Assembly (NCBI RefSeq): GCF_026212465.1
Contig: NC_080053.1
Coordinates: 1,728,038 to 1,792,037 of the forward strand
DNA: 64,000 bases
Origin: Amaranthus tricolor
Taxonomy: Eukaryota > Streptophyta > Magnoliopsida > Caryophyllales > Amaranthaceae
Reading direction: 5' to 3'
A program made the position numbers and the translations under genes. The notes beneath the pieces are model-generated. The model saw only the letters and a program-made list of their open reading frames with translations. It ran no database searches and was not told where the DNA came from. This document shows positions 24,182 through 35,170 of the stretch, in pieces (within the stretch, counting starts at the first letter, position 1; each line of letters opens with the position of its first letter).

Positions 24182-27100
24182 AGCATTGTAGAATGAACGA
24201 TGAAGAATGTACAAGGATGAATGATGAATAATGAATGAACGATGAAGAATGAACAAGGATCAATGATCATTGAAGAATGAACGATGAAGAATGAATATGG
24301 ATCAATGATCATTAAAGAATGAACGATGAAGAATGAACAAGGATCAATGATCAATGAACAATGAACGATGAAGAATGAACCAGGATCAATGAGCATTGAA
24401 GAATGAACGATTTAGAAAGAACAAGGATCAATGATCATTGAAGATGGAACGATGAAGAATGAATAAGGATCAATGATCATTGAAGAATGAATGATGAAGA
24501 ATGAATATGGATCAATGATCATTAAAGAATGAACGATGAAGAATGAACAAGGATCAATGATCATTGAAGAATGAACGATGAAGAATGAACAAGGATCAAT
24601 GTTCAATGAACAATGAACGATGAAGAATGAACCAGGATCAATGAGCATTGAAGAATGAACGATTTAGAATGAACAAGAATCAATGATCATTGAAGATGGA
24701 ACGATGAAGAATGAACAAGGATCAATGATCATTGAAGAATGAACGATGAAGAATGAATATGGATCAATGATCATTAAAGAATGAACGATGAAGAATGAAC
24801 AAGGATCAATGATCAATGAACAATGAACGATGAAGAATGAACGAGGATCAATGAGCATTGTAGAATGAACGATGAAGAATGAACAAGGATCAATGATCAA
24901 TAATGAATGAACGATGAAGAATGAACAAGGATCAATGATTAATGAACAATGAACGATGAAGAATGAACAAGGATCAATGAGCATTGAAGAATGAACGATG
25001 AAGAATGAACAAGGATCAATGATCAATGAACCATGAACGATGAAGAATGAACCAAGATCAATGAGCATTGTAGAATGAACGATGAAGAATGTACAAGGTT
25101 CAATGATGAATAATGAATGAACGATGAAGAATGAACAAGGATGAATGATCATTGAAGAATGAGCGATGAAGAATGAATATGGATCAATGATCATTAAAGA
25201 ATGAAGGATGAAGAATAAACAAGGATCAATGATCATTGAAGAATGAACGATGAAGAATGAACAAGGATCAATGATCAATGAACAATGAACGATGAAGAAT
25301 GAACCAGGATCAATGAGCATTGAAGAATGAACGATTTAGAATGAACAAGGATCAATGATCATTGAAGATGGAACGATGAAGAATGAACAAGGATCAATGA
25401 TCATTAAAGAATGAACGATTTAGAATGAACAAGGATAATTGATCATTGAAGAATGAACGATGAAGAATGAACAAGGATCAATGATCAATGAACCATGAAG
25501 GATGAAGAATGAACCAAGATCAATGAGCATTTAGAATGAACGATGAAGAATGTACAAGGATGAATGATGAATAATGAATGAACGATGAAGAATGAACAAG
25601 GATCAATGATCATTGAAGAATGAACGATGAAGAATGAATATGGATCAATGATTATTAAAGAATGAACGATGAAGAATGAACAAGGATCAATGATCATTGA
25701 AGAATGAACGATGAAGAATGAACAAGGATCAATGATCAATGAACAATGAACGATGAAGAATGAACAAGGATCAATGATCATTGAAGAATGAACGATGAAG
25801 AATGAATATGGATTAATGATCATTAAAGAATGAACGATGAAGAATGAACAAGGATCAATGATCATTGAAGAATGAACGATGAAGAATGAACAAGGATCAA
25901 TGATCAATAATGAATGAACGATGAAGAATGAACAAGGATCAATGATTAATGAACAATGAACGATGAAGAATGAACAAGGATCAATGAGCATTGAAGAATG
26001 AACGATGAAGAATGAACAAGGATCAATGATCAATGAACAATGAACGATGAAGAATGAACCAGGATCAATGAGAATTGAAGAATGAACGATTTAGAATGAA
26101 CAAGGATCAATGATCATTGAAGATGGAACGATGAAGAATGAACAAGGATCAATGATCATTAAAGAATGAACGATTTAGAATGAACAAGGATAATTGATCA
26201 TTGAAGAATGAACGATGAAGAATGAACAAGGATCAATGATCAATGAACCATGAACGATGAAGAATGAACCAAGATCAATGAGCATTGTAGAATGAACGAT
26301 GAAGAATGTACAAGGATGAATGATGAATAATGAATGAACGATGAAGAATGAACAAGGATCAATGATCATTGAAGAATGAACGATGAAGAATGAATATGGA
26401 TCAATGATCATTAAAGAATGAACGATGAAGAATGAACAAGGATCAATGATCAATGAACAATGAACGATGAAGAATGAACCAGGATCAATGAGCATTGAAG
26501 AATGAACGATTTAGAATGAACAAGGATCAATGATCATTGAAGATGGAACGATGAAGAATGAATAAGGATCAATGATCATTGAAGAATGAATGATGAAGAA
26601 TGAATATGGATCAATGATCATTAAAGAATGAACGATGAAGAATGAACAAGGATCAATGATCATTGAAGAATGAACGATGAAGAATGAACAAGGATCAATG
26701 TTCAATGAACAATGAACGATGAAGAATGAACCAGGATCAATGAGCATTGAAGAATGAACGATTTAGAATGAACAAGAATCAATGATCATTGAAGATGGAA
26801 CGATGAAGAATGAACCAGGATCAATGAGAATTGTAGAATGAACGATTTAGAATGAACAAGGATCAATGATCATTGAAGATGGAACGATGAAGAATGAACA
26901 AGGATCAATGATCATTAAAGAATGAACGATTTAGAATGAACAAGGATAATTGATCATTGAAGAATGAACGATGAAGAATGAACAAGGATCAATGATCAAT
27001 GAACCATGAACGATGAAGAATGAACCAAGATCAATGAGCATTGTAGAATGAACGATGAAGAATGTACAAGGATGAATGATGAATAATGAATGAACGATGA

Positions 27101-28386
27101 AGAATGAACAAGGATCAATGATCATTGAAGAATGAACGATGAAGAATGAATATGGATCAATGATTATTAAAGAATGAACGATGAAGAATGAACAAGGATC
27201 AATGATCATTGAAGAATGAACGATGAAGAATGAACAAGGATCAATGATCAATGAACAATGAACGATGAAGAATGAACAAGGATCAATGATCATTGAAGAA
27301 TGAACGATGAATAATGAATATGGATTAATGATCATTAAAGAATGAACGATGAAGAATGAACAAGGATCAATGATCATTGAAGAATGAACGATGAAGAATG
27401 AACAAGGATCAATGATCAATAATGAATGAACGATGAAGAATGAACAAGGATCAATGATTAATGAACAATGAACGATGAAGAATGAACAAGGATCAATGAG
27501 CATTGAAGAATGAACGATGAAGAATGAACAAGGATCAATGATCAATGAACAATGAACGATGAAGAATGAACCAGGATCAATGAGAATTGTAGAATGAACG
27601 ATTTAGAATGAACAAGGATCAATGATCATTGAAGATGGAACGATGAAGAATGAACAAGGATCAATGATCATTAAAGAATGAACGATTTAGAATGAACAAG
27701 GATAATTGATCATTGAAGAATGAACGATGAAGAATGAACAAGGATCAATGATCAATGAACCATGAACGATGAAGAATGAACCAAGATCAATGAGCATTGT
27801 AGAATGAACGATAAAGAATGTACAAGGATGAATGATGAATAATGAATGAACGATGAAGAATGAACAAGGATCAATGATCATTGAAGAATGAACGATGAAG
27901 AATGAATATGGATCAATGATTATTAAAGAATGAACGATGAAGAATGAACAAGGATCAATGATCATTGAAGAATGAACGATGAAGAATGAACAAGGATCAA
28001 TGATCAATGAACAATGAACGATGAAGAATGAACCAGGATCAATGAGCATTGAAGAATGAACGATTTAGAATGAACAAGAATCAATGATCATTGAAGATGG
28101 AACGATGAAGAATGAACAAGGATCAATGATCATTGAAGAATGAACGATGAAGAATGAATATGGATCTATGATCATTAAAGAATGAACGATGAAGAATGAA
28201 CAAGGATCAATGATCAATGAACAATGAACGATGAAGAATGAACCAGGATCAATGAGCATTGAAGAATAAACGATTTAGAATGAACAAGAATCAATGATCA
28301 TTGAAGATGGAACGATGAAGAATGAACAAGGATCAATGATCATTGAAGAATGAACGATGAAGAATGAACAAGGATTAATGATCAAT
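24182..28386. repeat. 42-bp satellite array, block E
   Basis: Satellite between the second hAT fragment and the retrotransposon. The left part (to about 26815) follows the 13.9-kb duplication. The right part (about 26820-28386) instead matches 40.1-41.6 kb (shift 13,230 bp) and 54.0-55.6 kb (shift 27,215 bp), so it is the tail of a 5.4-kb mega-unit. It contains 756-bp repeats starting near 26920 and 27676. No gene is seen. Confidence 0.95.
28382..28386. repeat. Target site duplication TCAAT, left
   Basis: TCAAT directly abuts the first TG of the LTR and is repeated exactly after the last CA of the third LTR (36243-36247). Removing the element and one copy rebuilds a satellite sequence found intact at 41612, 50341, 55597 and 60966. 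Confidence 0.9.
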
Positions 28387-29458
28387 TGATATAGGTTGGC
28401 TATGTTTTGAACAAGGACCAAACTATATGCACACGTATGTTTTGAGGTTTCGAAATTTCAGCAATTAAGGCTGAAGTGTAGGTGATATTGTAAAATGTTT
28501 TTTTTGTGATTTTTGTGGGTTTTGTAATAAGAAGAACTAAGAAAAGATATGTTGAATTGAACAACTTGAAAATGGCTGATCCAAGGATTAATTTGATACA
28601 GATTCACCACAAATTAAAACCAAGGGCTCCTAAGAACACATTCAAACTTTAAGCCAAAAGAATGAAAAGCATAGGAACTTCAACTTACTAAAACCAATCC
28701 AAGTTAAAGTAAATTGCAAAGAGAGAACAAAGGGATTTGCTCAAAGGTTGTTTTGTATTCAGAATGTAAAAATCAGGTTGTTTATTACAAGAGTTCATAC
28801 ATCCTATTTATACTAAAGCATTCAGCAATGAGTACAAACTTTGAAAATGACAGTACAACCAAAATGGCAATAAAATGCAACAGCTAGTAAAAGAACAAGG
28901 AGATTTTTGCTGATTTTTTTTTGTTGTCTCTAACAGCTAGTTTTGTTGTCTCCAACAGCTAGTTTTTCTTTGGGATTTGAAAATCAGCTCTTCTATCTTC
29001 TTGGGATTATTTGTGGCTGATTTGTAAGAGATATTATCATAAAAATCCCACTCAATCTTCAAAACATATGGCTGTGGTAAATCAGCTGGTTTTGAAGAAT
29101 GCAACGGCTCAATTTGGAGAATCTGATTGCTTGTTTTGATCCATGCGTTTTAATTTTGTAAAGGACGTCCCATGAGCAAAATAAATATTAGACTCAATAA
29201 AATAAAAATTACAACTCGACTAACTAAACATGAGACATGATTAAGCTTGATCCTAAACCTGGCTTAATCATCTCTAAGACTTTGTTTCATTATAAAAATG
29301 AAAATACAAAATAAAAATTAAAGAAGAAGATTTAGTTCATGATTACAAAATTAAAAGACTTAACATTTGAACCTTGAATTTGAGCATCTTCCATATGATG
29401 AATCATGGTATTGATCCGTGTTAGTTCATCAGAACCAGATGTAGGTGATCCTACATCA
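28387..29458 (-). repeat. LTR 1 (3' LTR of the left unit)
   Basis: 1072 bp. On the minus strand it starts TGATGTAGG right after the polypurine tract and ends CCTATATCA at the left target duplication. It encodes the last residues and stop of the gag-pol ORF (stop at 29332-29334). A minus-strand TATAAATAG lies at 28804-28812. Confidence 0.9.
28804..28812 (-). promoter_or_regulatory. LTR TATA box (LTR 1)
   Basis: Minus-strand TATAAATAG inside the LTR, about 650 bp from its 5' end. Identical boxes are at 32196-32204 (LTR 2) and 35588-35596 (LTR 3). In LTR 3 it would be the promoter driving the right unit. Confidence 0.6.
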
Positions 29459-31713
29459 TCCTCCCCTTCTTTGGAGAAGCTTGACCTCAAGCTTGGTAAC
29501 ATATCATCAAAATAAACCACTACAAAGTGACCTAAGAAAGGCTTCAAGGTTTGGTTCACAAGTCTCATAAAGGTAGAAGGTGCATTAGATAAACCAACGG
29601 GCATAACTAACCATTCATAGAGTCCTTCCTTACTCTTAAATGTGGTTTTCCACTCATCCCCCTCATGGATTCTAACTCGGTGATATCCACTCCTCAGGTC
29701 AATCTTAGAGAAAATTTTAGAGCCATATAGGTCATCTAACAAATCATTAAGTCTAGGTATGGGAAATCTATACTTGATAGTGATTCTATTGATGGCTCTA
29801 CTATCCACACACATCCTCATTTCTCCATTCTTTTTTGGCACAAGTAAAGTAGGAACGGCACAAGGACTTATGGATTCTCTAATCAAACCTTTAGCTAACA
29901 AATCATCAACTTGTCTCCTAATTTCTTCAGTTTCCTTAGGATTAGTCCTATAGGCTGGTTTGTTAGGCAATGAGGAACCGGGAATGAAATCAATTTTATG
30001 TTGTATATCCCTTTTAGGTGGAAGTCCATTTGGTATTTCATTAGGAAAAACATATGCAAATTCATCAAGCACAGGTTCAATTAAAGGGTGATCATGCAAA
30101 ACAGATTCAGTTTCATCATTTAGCAATAACAATTCTTTTCGTTCCTCAAGTTCATGTTGTTCACTTTTAAGTATAGGAATTAAAGAATGAAAATTAGTTA
30201 AAGTTGCTTGCAATTTAGAATTAGCGTTAGGTGCATATGGTGCTAAAGTTATCTGTTTGTTATTTAAAACAAAAGTATGTGTGTTTTTAAAACCATCATG
30301 CATAACTTTCCTATCATACTGCCACGGCCTACCTAATAAAACATGACATGCATCCATAGGTATAACATCACATAAAAGACTCTCCTTATAGCTATTACCA
30401 ATGGAAAATGAAAGCAAAACTTGAGAGTTTACAGGAATACCTTTGTTTTGATTCAACCATTGAATCATGTATGGCTTGGGGTGTGGAGTGGCGGTGAGAT
30501 TAAGCTTGTCCACCATAGTCTTTGAAGCGACATTAGTGCAACTTCCTCCATCAATGATAAGCGAACAGATCTTACCTTTAACTGTACATTTTGTGTGGAA
30601 TATTGCTTCCCTTTGTGGGTTTGGATCTTTGGCTTTGACCCCACTAAGAGCTCTTCGCATAACCAATAATTCTCCTTCATCCGGGTATATTATTTCCTCA
30701 TCAAGTTCAGCATCGTCACAGAAATCCTCCTCGTTTTCCTCTTGATGATCATCAAATTCAACCAAGTTCACCATTTTTCGGTTTGGGCATTCGGAAGAAA
30801 TATGTCCTAGGCCTTGACACTTAAAACATCTCCTAGGTGTGAATGAATTGGTGTTTGGTTTGGGTGTATTGGGCATGCTTAGGGGCTGCTTTGAATTATT
30901 GTTTTGCAAAGCTGTTGAATCTTGTGAATGGGCTTTAGAATAGGAATGGGGAGTGTTCTCTTGGTAGGAATTGAAATTGGTAGTTCTTGCTGAAGTGAAA
31001 CGTGAGGTTTCCTTCATTTTAGTTCTTTGTTGTTTATCCACTTTATGTGCAAGGTTAATTAAATCATCAAGGCAAGCATAAGGTTGTAATTCAACAATGT
31101 TTCTGATTTTTGAATTTAAACCATTTAAAAATCTTACCAAAGTTTGATGATCATCCTCCTTCAGGTCGCATCTCATGATCATTGTCTCGAACTCTCGACC
31201 ATACTCTTCTACACTCCTGCCATCTTGTTGTAGATGTTGAAGTTTGGTGAAATTCTCTTGCATGTAGTATGAAGGCAGAAACTTTTCCTTCATTTGCTTC
31301 TTCATCTTTTCCCATGATCTAATCTTGTCTTTCCCTTCTCTTTCTCGTTTTGCACATTTGCTAGCCCACCAAGTAGAAGCATATTTGCGCAATTTTAAGG
31401 CTACTATCTTTACCTTCTTTTCTTCATCCGTATTCTTGTAATCAAATACTCTTTCAACAGTTCTTACCCATTCAAGGAACTCATCTCCATCTAATCTTCC
31501 TTCAAATTCTGGAATGTCAACTTTAAGATCATCTCCACGGCTTGTTTGCCTATTAACTTTAGGACTTTCAGATTCATAATACCCACCTTCCCTTAAGGTG
31601 CGTTTTAGGTCTAAAAACTCTTTAAGTTGGGCTCGTAAGTAATTAATGGTGGCATTTTGCTCTTCAACAATTCTGCTCAAATCACTTGTTTCTCCTTCAC
31701 CACTTTGAGACAT
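29332..31713 (-). CDS. Truncated gag-pol polyprotein (gag, protease, partial RT), left unit
   Basis: 793 residues from an ATG about 50 bp after the primer binding site. Seen in order: a coiled-coil-like N-terminus; a retrotransposon gag domain (about 65-230) with FEGRLDGDEFLEWV and WW at 115-116; a CX2CX4HX4C zinc knuckle at C296-C309; an aspartic protease region around D388 (DGGS rather than the usual DSG/DTG); and RT from about 590 with the motif-A aspartate D672 (KIDLRSGYH) and YFDD at 734-737. Immediately after YFDDM the protein jumps to a tail (LPSLRSSFSKEGEDD) of the kind that ends plant Ty3/gypsy polyproteins. The RT thumb, RNase H and integrase are therefore missing, by in-frame deletion. 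The last roughly 40 residues lie inside the LTR. Gag and perhaps protease could still function; RT and integration could not. Lineage CRM-like chromovirus is only a suggestion. Confidence 0.9.
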   Translation of the reverse strand: MSQSGEGETSDLSRIVEEQNATINYLRAQLKEFLDLKRTLREGGYYESESPKVNRQTSRGDDLKVDIPEFEGRLDGDEFLEWVRTVERVFDYKNTDEEKKVKIVALKLRKYASTWWASKCAKREREGKDKIRSWEKMKKQMKEKFLPSYYMQENFTKLQHLQQDGRSVEEYGREFETMIMRCDLKEDDHQTLVRFLNGLNSKIRNIVELQPYACLDDLINLAHKVDKQQRTKMKETSRFTSARTTNFNSYQENTPHSYSKAHSQDSTALQNNNSKQPLSMPNTPKPNTNSFTPRRCFKCQGLGHISSECPNRKMVNLVEFDDHQEENEEDFCDDAELDEEIIYPDEGELLVMRRALSGVKAKDPNPQREAIFHTKCTVKGKICSLIIDGGSCTNVASKTMVDKLNLTATPHPKPYMIQWLNQNKGIPVNSQVLLSFSIGNSYKESLLCDVIPMDACHVLLGRPWQYDRKVMHDGFKNTHTFVLNNKQITLAPYAPNANSKLQATLTNFHSLIPILKSEQHELEERKELLLLNDETESVLHDHPLIEPVLDEFAYVFPNEIPNGLPPKRDIQHKIDFIPGSSLPNKPAYRTNPKETEEIRRQVDDLLAKGLIRESISPCAVPTLLVPKKNGEMRMCVDSRAINRITIKYRFPIPRLNDLLDDLYGSKIFSKIDLRSGYHRVRIHEGDEWKTTFKSKEGLYEWLVMPVGLSNAPSTFMRLVNQTLKPFLGHFVVVYFDDMLPSLRSSFSKEGEDDVGSPTSGSDELTRINTMIHHMEDAQIQGSNVKSFNFVIMN
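29459..29472 (-). other. Polypurine tract, left unit
   Basis: Minus-strand AAAGAAGGGGAGGA, 14 uninterrupted purines directly abutting the TG of the 3' LTR. It is the expected primer for plus-strand DNA synthesis and fixes the LTR boundary. Confidence 0.85.
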
Positions 31714-31761
31714 GGTGTTTAGCTTTGTGAATGAACGAAATTAAGGTAAGGAGCGTAGCCT

Positions 31762-31775
31762 TGGCTCTGATACCA
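31762..31775 (-). other. Primer binding site (initiator tRNA-Met), left unit
   Basis: Minus-strand TGGTATCAGAGCCA, the complement of the 3' end of plant initiator tRNA-Met, three bases inside the 5' LTR end. It is the standard minus-strand primer site of many plant LTR retrotransposons. Confidence 0.9.
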
Positions 31776-31778
31776 AGA

Positions 31779-32850
31779 TGATATAGGTTGGCTATGTTTT
31801 GAACAAGGACCAAACTATATGCACACGTATGTTTTGAGGTTTCGAAATTTCAGCAATTAAGGCTGAAGTGTAGGTGATATTGTAAAATGTTTTTTTTGTG
31901 ATTTTTGTGGGTTTTGTAATAAGAAGAACTAAGAAAAGATATGTTGAATTGAACAACTTGAAAATGGCTGATCCAAGGATTAATTTGATACAGATTCACC
32001 ACAAATTAAAACCAAGGGCTCCTAAGAACACATTCAAACTTTAAGCCAAAAGAATGAAAAGCATAGGAACTTCAACTTACTAAAACCAATCCAAGTTAAA
32101 GTAAATTGCAAAGAGAGAACAAAGGGATTTGCTCAAAGGTTGTTTTGTATTCAGAATGTAAAAATCAGGTTGTTTATTACAAGAGTTCATACATCCTATT
32201 TATACTAAAGCATTCAGCAATGAGTACAAACTTTGAAAATGACAGTACAACCAAAATGGCAATAAAATGCAACAGCTAGTAAAAGAACAAGGAGATTTTT
32301 GCTGATTTTTTTTTGTTGTCTCTAACAGCTAGTTTTGTTGTCTCCAACAGCTAGTTTTTCTTTGGGATTTGAAAATCAGCTCTTCTATCTTCTTGGGATT
32401 ATTTGTGGCTGATTTGTAAGAGATATTATCATAAAAATCCCACTCAATCTTCAAAACATATGGCTGTGGTAAATCAGCTGGTTTTGAAGAATGCAACGGC
32501 TCAATTTGGAGAATCTGATTGCTTGTTTTGATCCATGCGTTTTAATTTTGTAAAGGACGTCCCATGAGCAAAATAAATATTAGACTCAATAAAATAAAAA
32601 TTACAACTCGACTAACTAAACATGAGACATGATTAAGCTTGATCCTAAACCTGGCTTAATCATCTCTAAGACTTTGTTTCATTATAAAAATGAAAATACA
32701 AAATAAAAATTAAAGAAGAAGATTTAGTTCATGATTACAAAATTAAAAGACTTAACATTTGAACCTTGAATTTGAGCATCTTCCATATGATGAATCATGG
32801 TATTGATCCGTGTTAGTTCATCAGAACCAGATGTAGGTGATCCTACATCA
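31779..32850 (-). repeat. LTR 2 (central, shared LTR)
   Basis: 1072 bp, exactly 3392 bp from LTR 1. It serves as 5' LTR for the left unit and 3' LTR for the right unit, with no satellite or target duplication on either side. That rules out two independent insertions side by side. Confidence 0.9.
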
Positions 32851-35105
32851 TCCTCCCCTTCTTTGGAGAAGCTTGACCTCAAGCTTGGTAACATATCATC
32901 AAAATAAACCACTACAAAGTGACCTAAGAAAGGCTTCAAGGTTTGGTTCACAAGTCTCATAAAGGTAGAAGGTGCATTAGATAAACCAACGGGCATAACT
33001 AACCATTCATAGAGTCCTTCCTTACTCTTAAATGTGGTTTTCCACTCATCCCCCTCATGGATTCTAACTCGGTGATATCCACTCCTCAGGTCAATCTTAG
33101 AGAAAATTTTAGAGCCATATAGGTCATCTAACAAATCATTAAGTCTAGGTATGGGAAATCTATACTTGATAGTGATTCTATTGATGGCTCTACTATCCAC
33201 ACACATCCTCATTTCTCCATTCTTTTTTGGCACAAGTAAAGTAGGAACGGCACAAGGACTTATGGATTCTCTAATCAAACCTTTAGCTAACAAATCATCA
33301 ACTTGTCTCCTAATTTCTTCAGTTTCCTTAGGATTAGTCCTATAGGCTGGTTTGTTAGGCAATGAGGAACCGGGAATGAAATCAATTTTATGTTGTATAT
33401 CCCTTTTAGGTGGAAGTCCATTTGGTATTTCATTAGGAAAAACATATGCAAATTCATCAAGCACAGGTTCAATTAAAGGGTGATCATGCAAAACAGATTC
33501 AGTTTCATCATTTAGCAATAACAATTCTTTTCGTTCCTCAAGTTCATGTTGTTCACTTTTAAGTATAGGAATTAAAGAATGAAAATTAGTTAAAGTTGCT
33601 TGCAATTTAGAATTAGCGTTAGGTGCATATGGTGCTAAAGTTATCTGTTTGTTATTTAAAACAAAAGTATGTGTGTTTTTAAAACCATCATGCATAACTT
33701 TCCTATCATACTGCCACGGCCTACCTAATAAAACATGACATGCATCCATAGGTATAACATCACATAAAAGACTCTCCTTATAGCTATTACCAATGGAAAA
33801 TGAAAGCAAAACTTGAGAGTTTACAGGAATACCTTTGTTTTGATTCAACCATTGAATCATGTATGGCTTGGGGTGTGGAGTGGCGGTGAGATTAAGCTTG
33901 TCCACCATAGTCTTTGAAGCGACATTAGTGCAACTTCCTCCATCAATGATAAGCGAACAGATCTTACCTTTAACTGTACATTTTGTGTGGAATATTGCTT
34001 CCCTTTGTGGGTTTGGATCTTTGGCTTTGACCCCACTAAGAGCTCTTCGCATAACCAATAATTCTCCTTCATCCGGGTATATTATTTCCTCATCAAGTTC
34101 AGCATCGTCACAGAAATCCTCCTCGTTTTCCTCTTGATGATCATCAAATTCAACCAAGTTCACCATTTTTCGGTTTGGGCATTCGGAAGAAATATGTCCT
34201 AGGCCTTGACACTTAAAACATCTCCTAGGTGTGAATGAATTGGTGTTTGGTTTGGGTGTATTGGGCATGCTTAGGGGCTGCTTTGAATTATTGTTTTGCA
34301 AAGCTGTTGAATCTTGTGAATGGGCTTTAGAATAGGAATGGGGAGTGTTCTCTTGGTAGGAATTGAAATTGGTAGTTCTTGCTGAAGTGAAACGTGAGGT
34401 TTCCTTCATTTTAGTTCTTTGTTGTTTATCCACTTTATGTGCAAGGTTAATTAAATCATCAAGGCAAGCATAAGGTTGTAATTCAACAATGTTTCTGATT
34501 TTTGAATTTAAACCATTTAAAAATCTTACCAAAGTTTGATGATCATCCTCCTTCAGGTCGCATCTCATGATCATTGTCTCGAACTCTCGACCATACTCTT
34601 CTACACTCCTGCCATCTTGTTGTAGATGTTGAAGTTTGGTGAAATTCTCTTGCATGTAGTATGAAGGCAGAAACTTTTCCTTCATTTGCTTCTTCATCTT
34701 TTCCCATGATCTAATCTTGTCTTTCCCTTCTCTTTCTCGTTTTGCACATTTGCTAGCCCACCAAGTAGAAGCATATTTGCGCAATTTTAAGGCTACTATC
34801 TTTACCTTCTTTTCTTCATCCGTATTCTTGTAATCAAATACTCTTTCAACAGTTCTTACCCATTCAAGGAACTCATCTCCATCTAATCTTCCTTCAAATT
34901 CTGGAATGTCAACTTTAAGATCATCTCCACGGCTTGTTTGCCTATTAACTTTAGGACTTTCAGATTCATAATACCCACCTTCCCTTAAGGTGCGTTTTAG
35001 GTCTAAAAACTCTTTAAGTTGGGCTCGTAAGTAATTAATGGTGGCATTTTGCTCTTCAACAATTCTGCTCAAATCACTTGTTTCTCCTTCACCACTTTGA
35101 GACAT
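32724..35105 (-). CDS. Truncated gag-pol polyprotein (gag, protease, partial RT), right unit
   Basis: 793 residues, identical to the protein at 29332-31713: gag domain about 65-230, CCHC knuckle 296-309, DGGS protease site at 388-391, RT up to YFDD at 734-737, then the fused terminal tail that runs into LTR 2. It carries the same in-frame deletion of RT thumb, RNase H and integrase, so that deletion predates formation of the tandem. Its promoter would be LTR 3. The absence of any difference from the left unit suggests very recent tandem formation, gene conversion or an assembly duplication. Confidence 0.9.
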   Translation of the reverse strand: MSQSGEGETSDLSRIVEEQNATINYLRAQLKEFLDLKRTLREGGYYESESPKVNRQTSRGDDLKVDIPEFEGRLDGDEFLEWVRTVERVFDYKNTDEEKKVKIVALKLRKYASTWWASKCAKREREGKDKIRSWEKMKKQMKEKFLPSYYMQENFTKLQHLQQDGRSVEEYGREFETMIMRCDLKEDDHQTLVRFLNGLNSKIRNIVELQPYACLDDLINLAHKVDKQQRTKMKETSRFTSARTTNFNSYQENTPHSYSKAHSQDSTALQNNNSKQPLSMPNTPKPNTNSFTPRRCFKCQGLGHISSECPNRKMVNLVEFDDHQEENEEDFCDDAELDEEIIYPDEGELLVMRRALSGVKAKDPNPQREAIFHTKCTVKGKICSLIIDGGSCTNVASKTMVDKLNLTATPHPKPYMIQWLNQNKGIPVNSQVLLSFSIGNSYKESLLCDVIPMDACHVLLGRPWQYDRKVMHDGFKNTHTFVLNNKQITLAPYAPNANSKLQATLTNFHSLIPILKSEQHELEERKELLLLNDETESVLHDHPLIEPVLDEFAYVFPNEIPNGLPPKRDIQHKIDFIPGSSLPNKPAYRTNPKETEEIRRQVDDLLAKGLIRESISPCAVPTLLVPKKNGEMRMCVDSRAINRITIKYRFPIPRLNDLLDDLYGSKIFSKIDLRSGYHRVRIHEGDEWKTTFKSKEGLYEWLVMPVGLSNAPSTFMRLVNQTLKPFLGHFVVVYFDDMLPSLRSSFSKEGEDDVGSPTSGSDELTRINTMIHHMEDAQIQGSNVKSFNFVIMN
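32851..32864 (-). other. Polypurine tract, right unit
   Basis: Identical 14-purine tract abutting LTR 2 on the minus strand. Confidence 0.85.
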
Positions 35106-35153
35106 GGTGTTTAGCTTTGTGAATGAACGAAATTAAGGTAAGGAGCGTAGCCT

Positions 35154-35167
35154 TGGCTCTGATACCA
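35154..35167 (-). other. Primer binding site (initiator tRNA-Met), right unit
   Basis: Minus-strand TGGTATCAGAGCCA, three bases from LTR 3. Same as in the left unit. Confidence 0.9.
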
Positions 35168-35170
35168 AGA

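Larger units (their letters stand above)
15009..26815. repeat. 13.9-kb segmental duplication, copy 2
   Basis: Second copy of 1105-12935, with the solo LTR at 20145-21185 and the hAT fragment at 22690-24181. Known differences are a 3-bp loss near 19294, absence of a 12-bp slippage duplication (compare 7819-7842), a 9-bp loss near 24040 and scattered substitutions. At about 26815 collinearity jumps: the next satellite matches 14280 onward, a net deletion of 1343 bp relative to copy 1. Confidence 0.85.

Noticed and set aside
29759..30745. Plus-strand and alternative minus-strand frames inside the gag-pol region (repeated at 33151-34137)
   Set aside because: Antisense or shifted shadows of the 793-residue polyprotein.
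31779..35170. Two independent retrotransposon insertions next to each other
   Set aside because: The central LTR is shared, has no satellite or target duplication beside it, and the two units have the same deletion. A single insertion followed by recombination is simpler.
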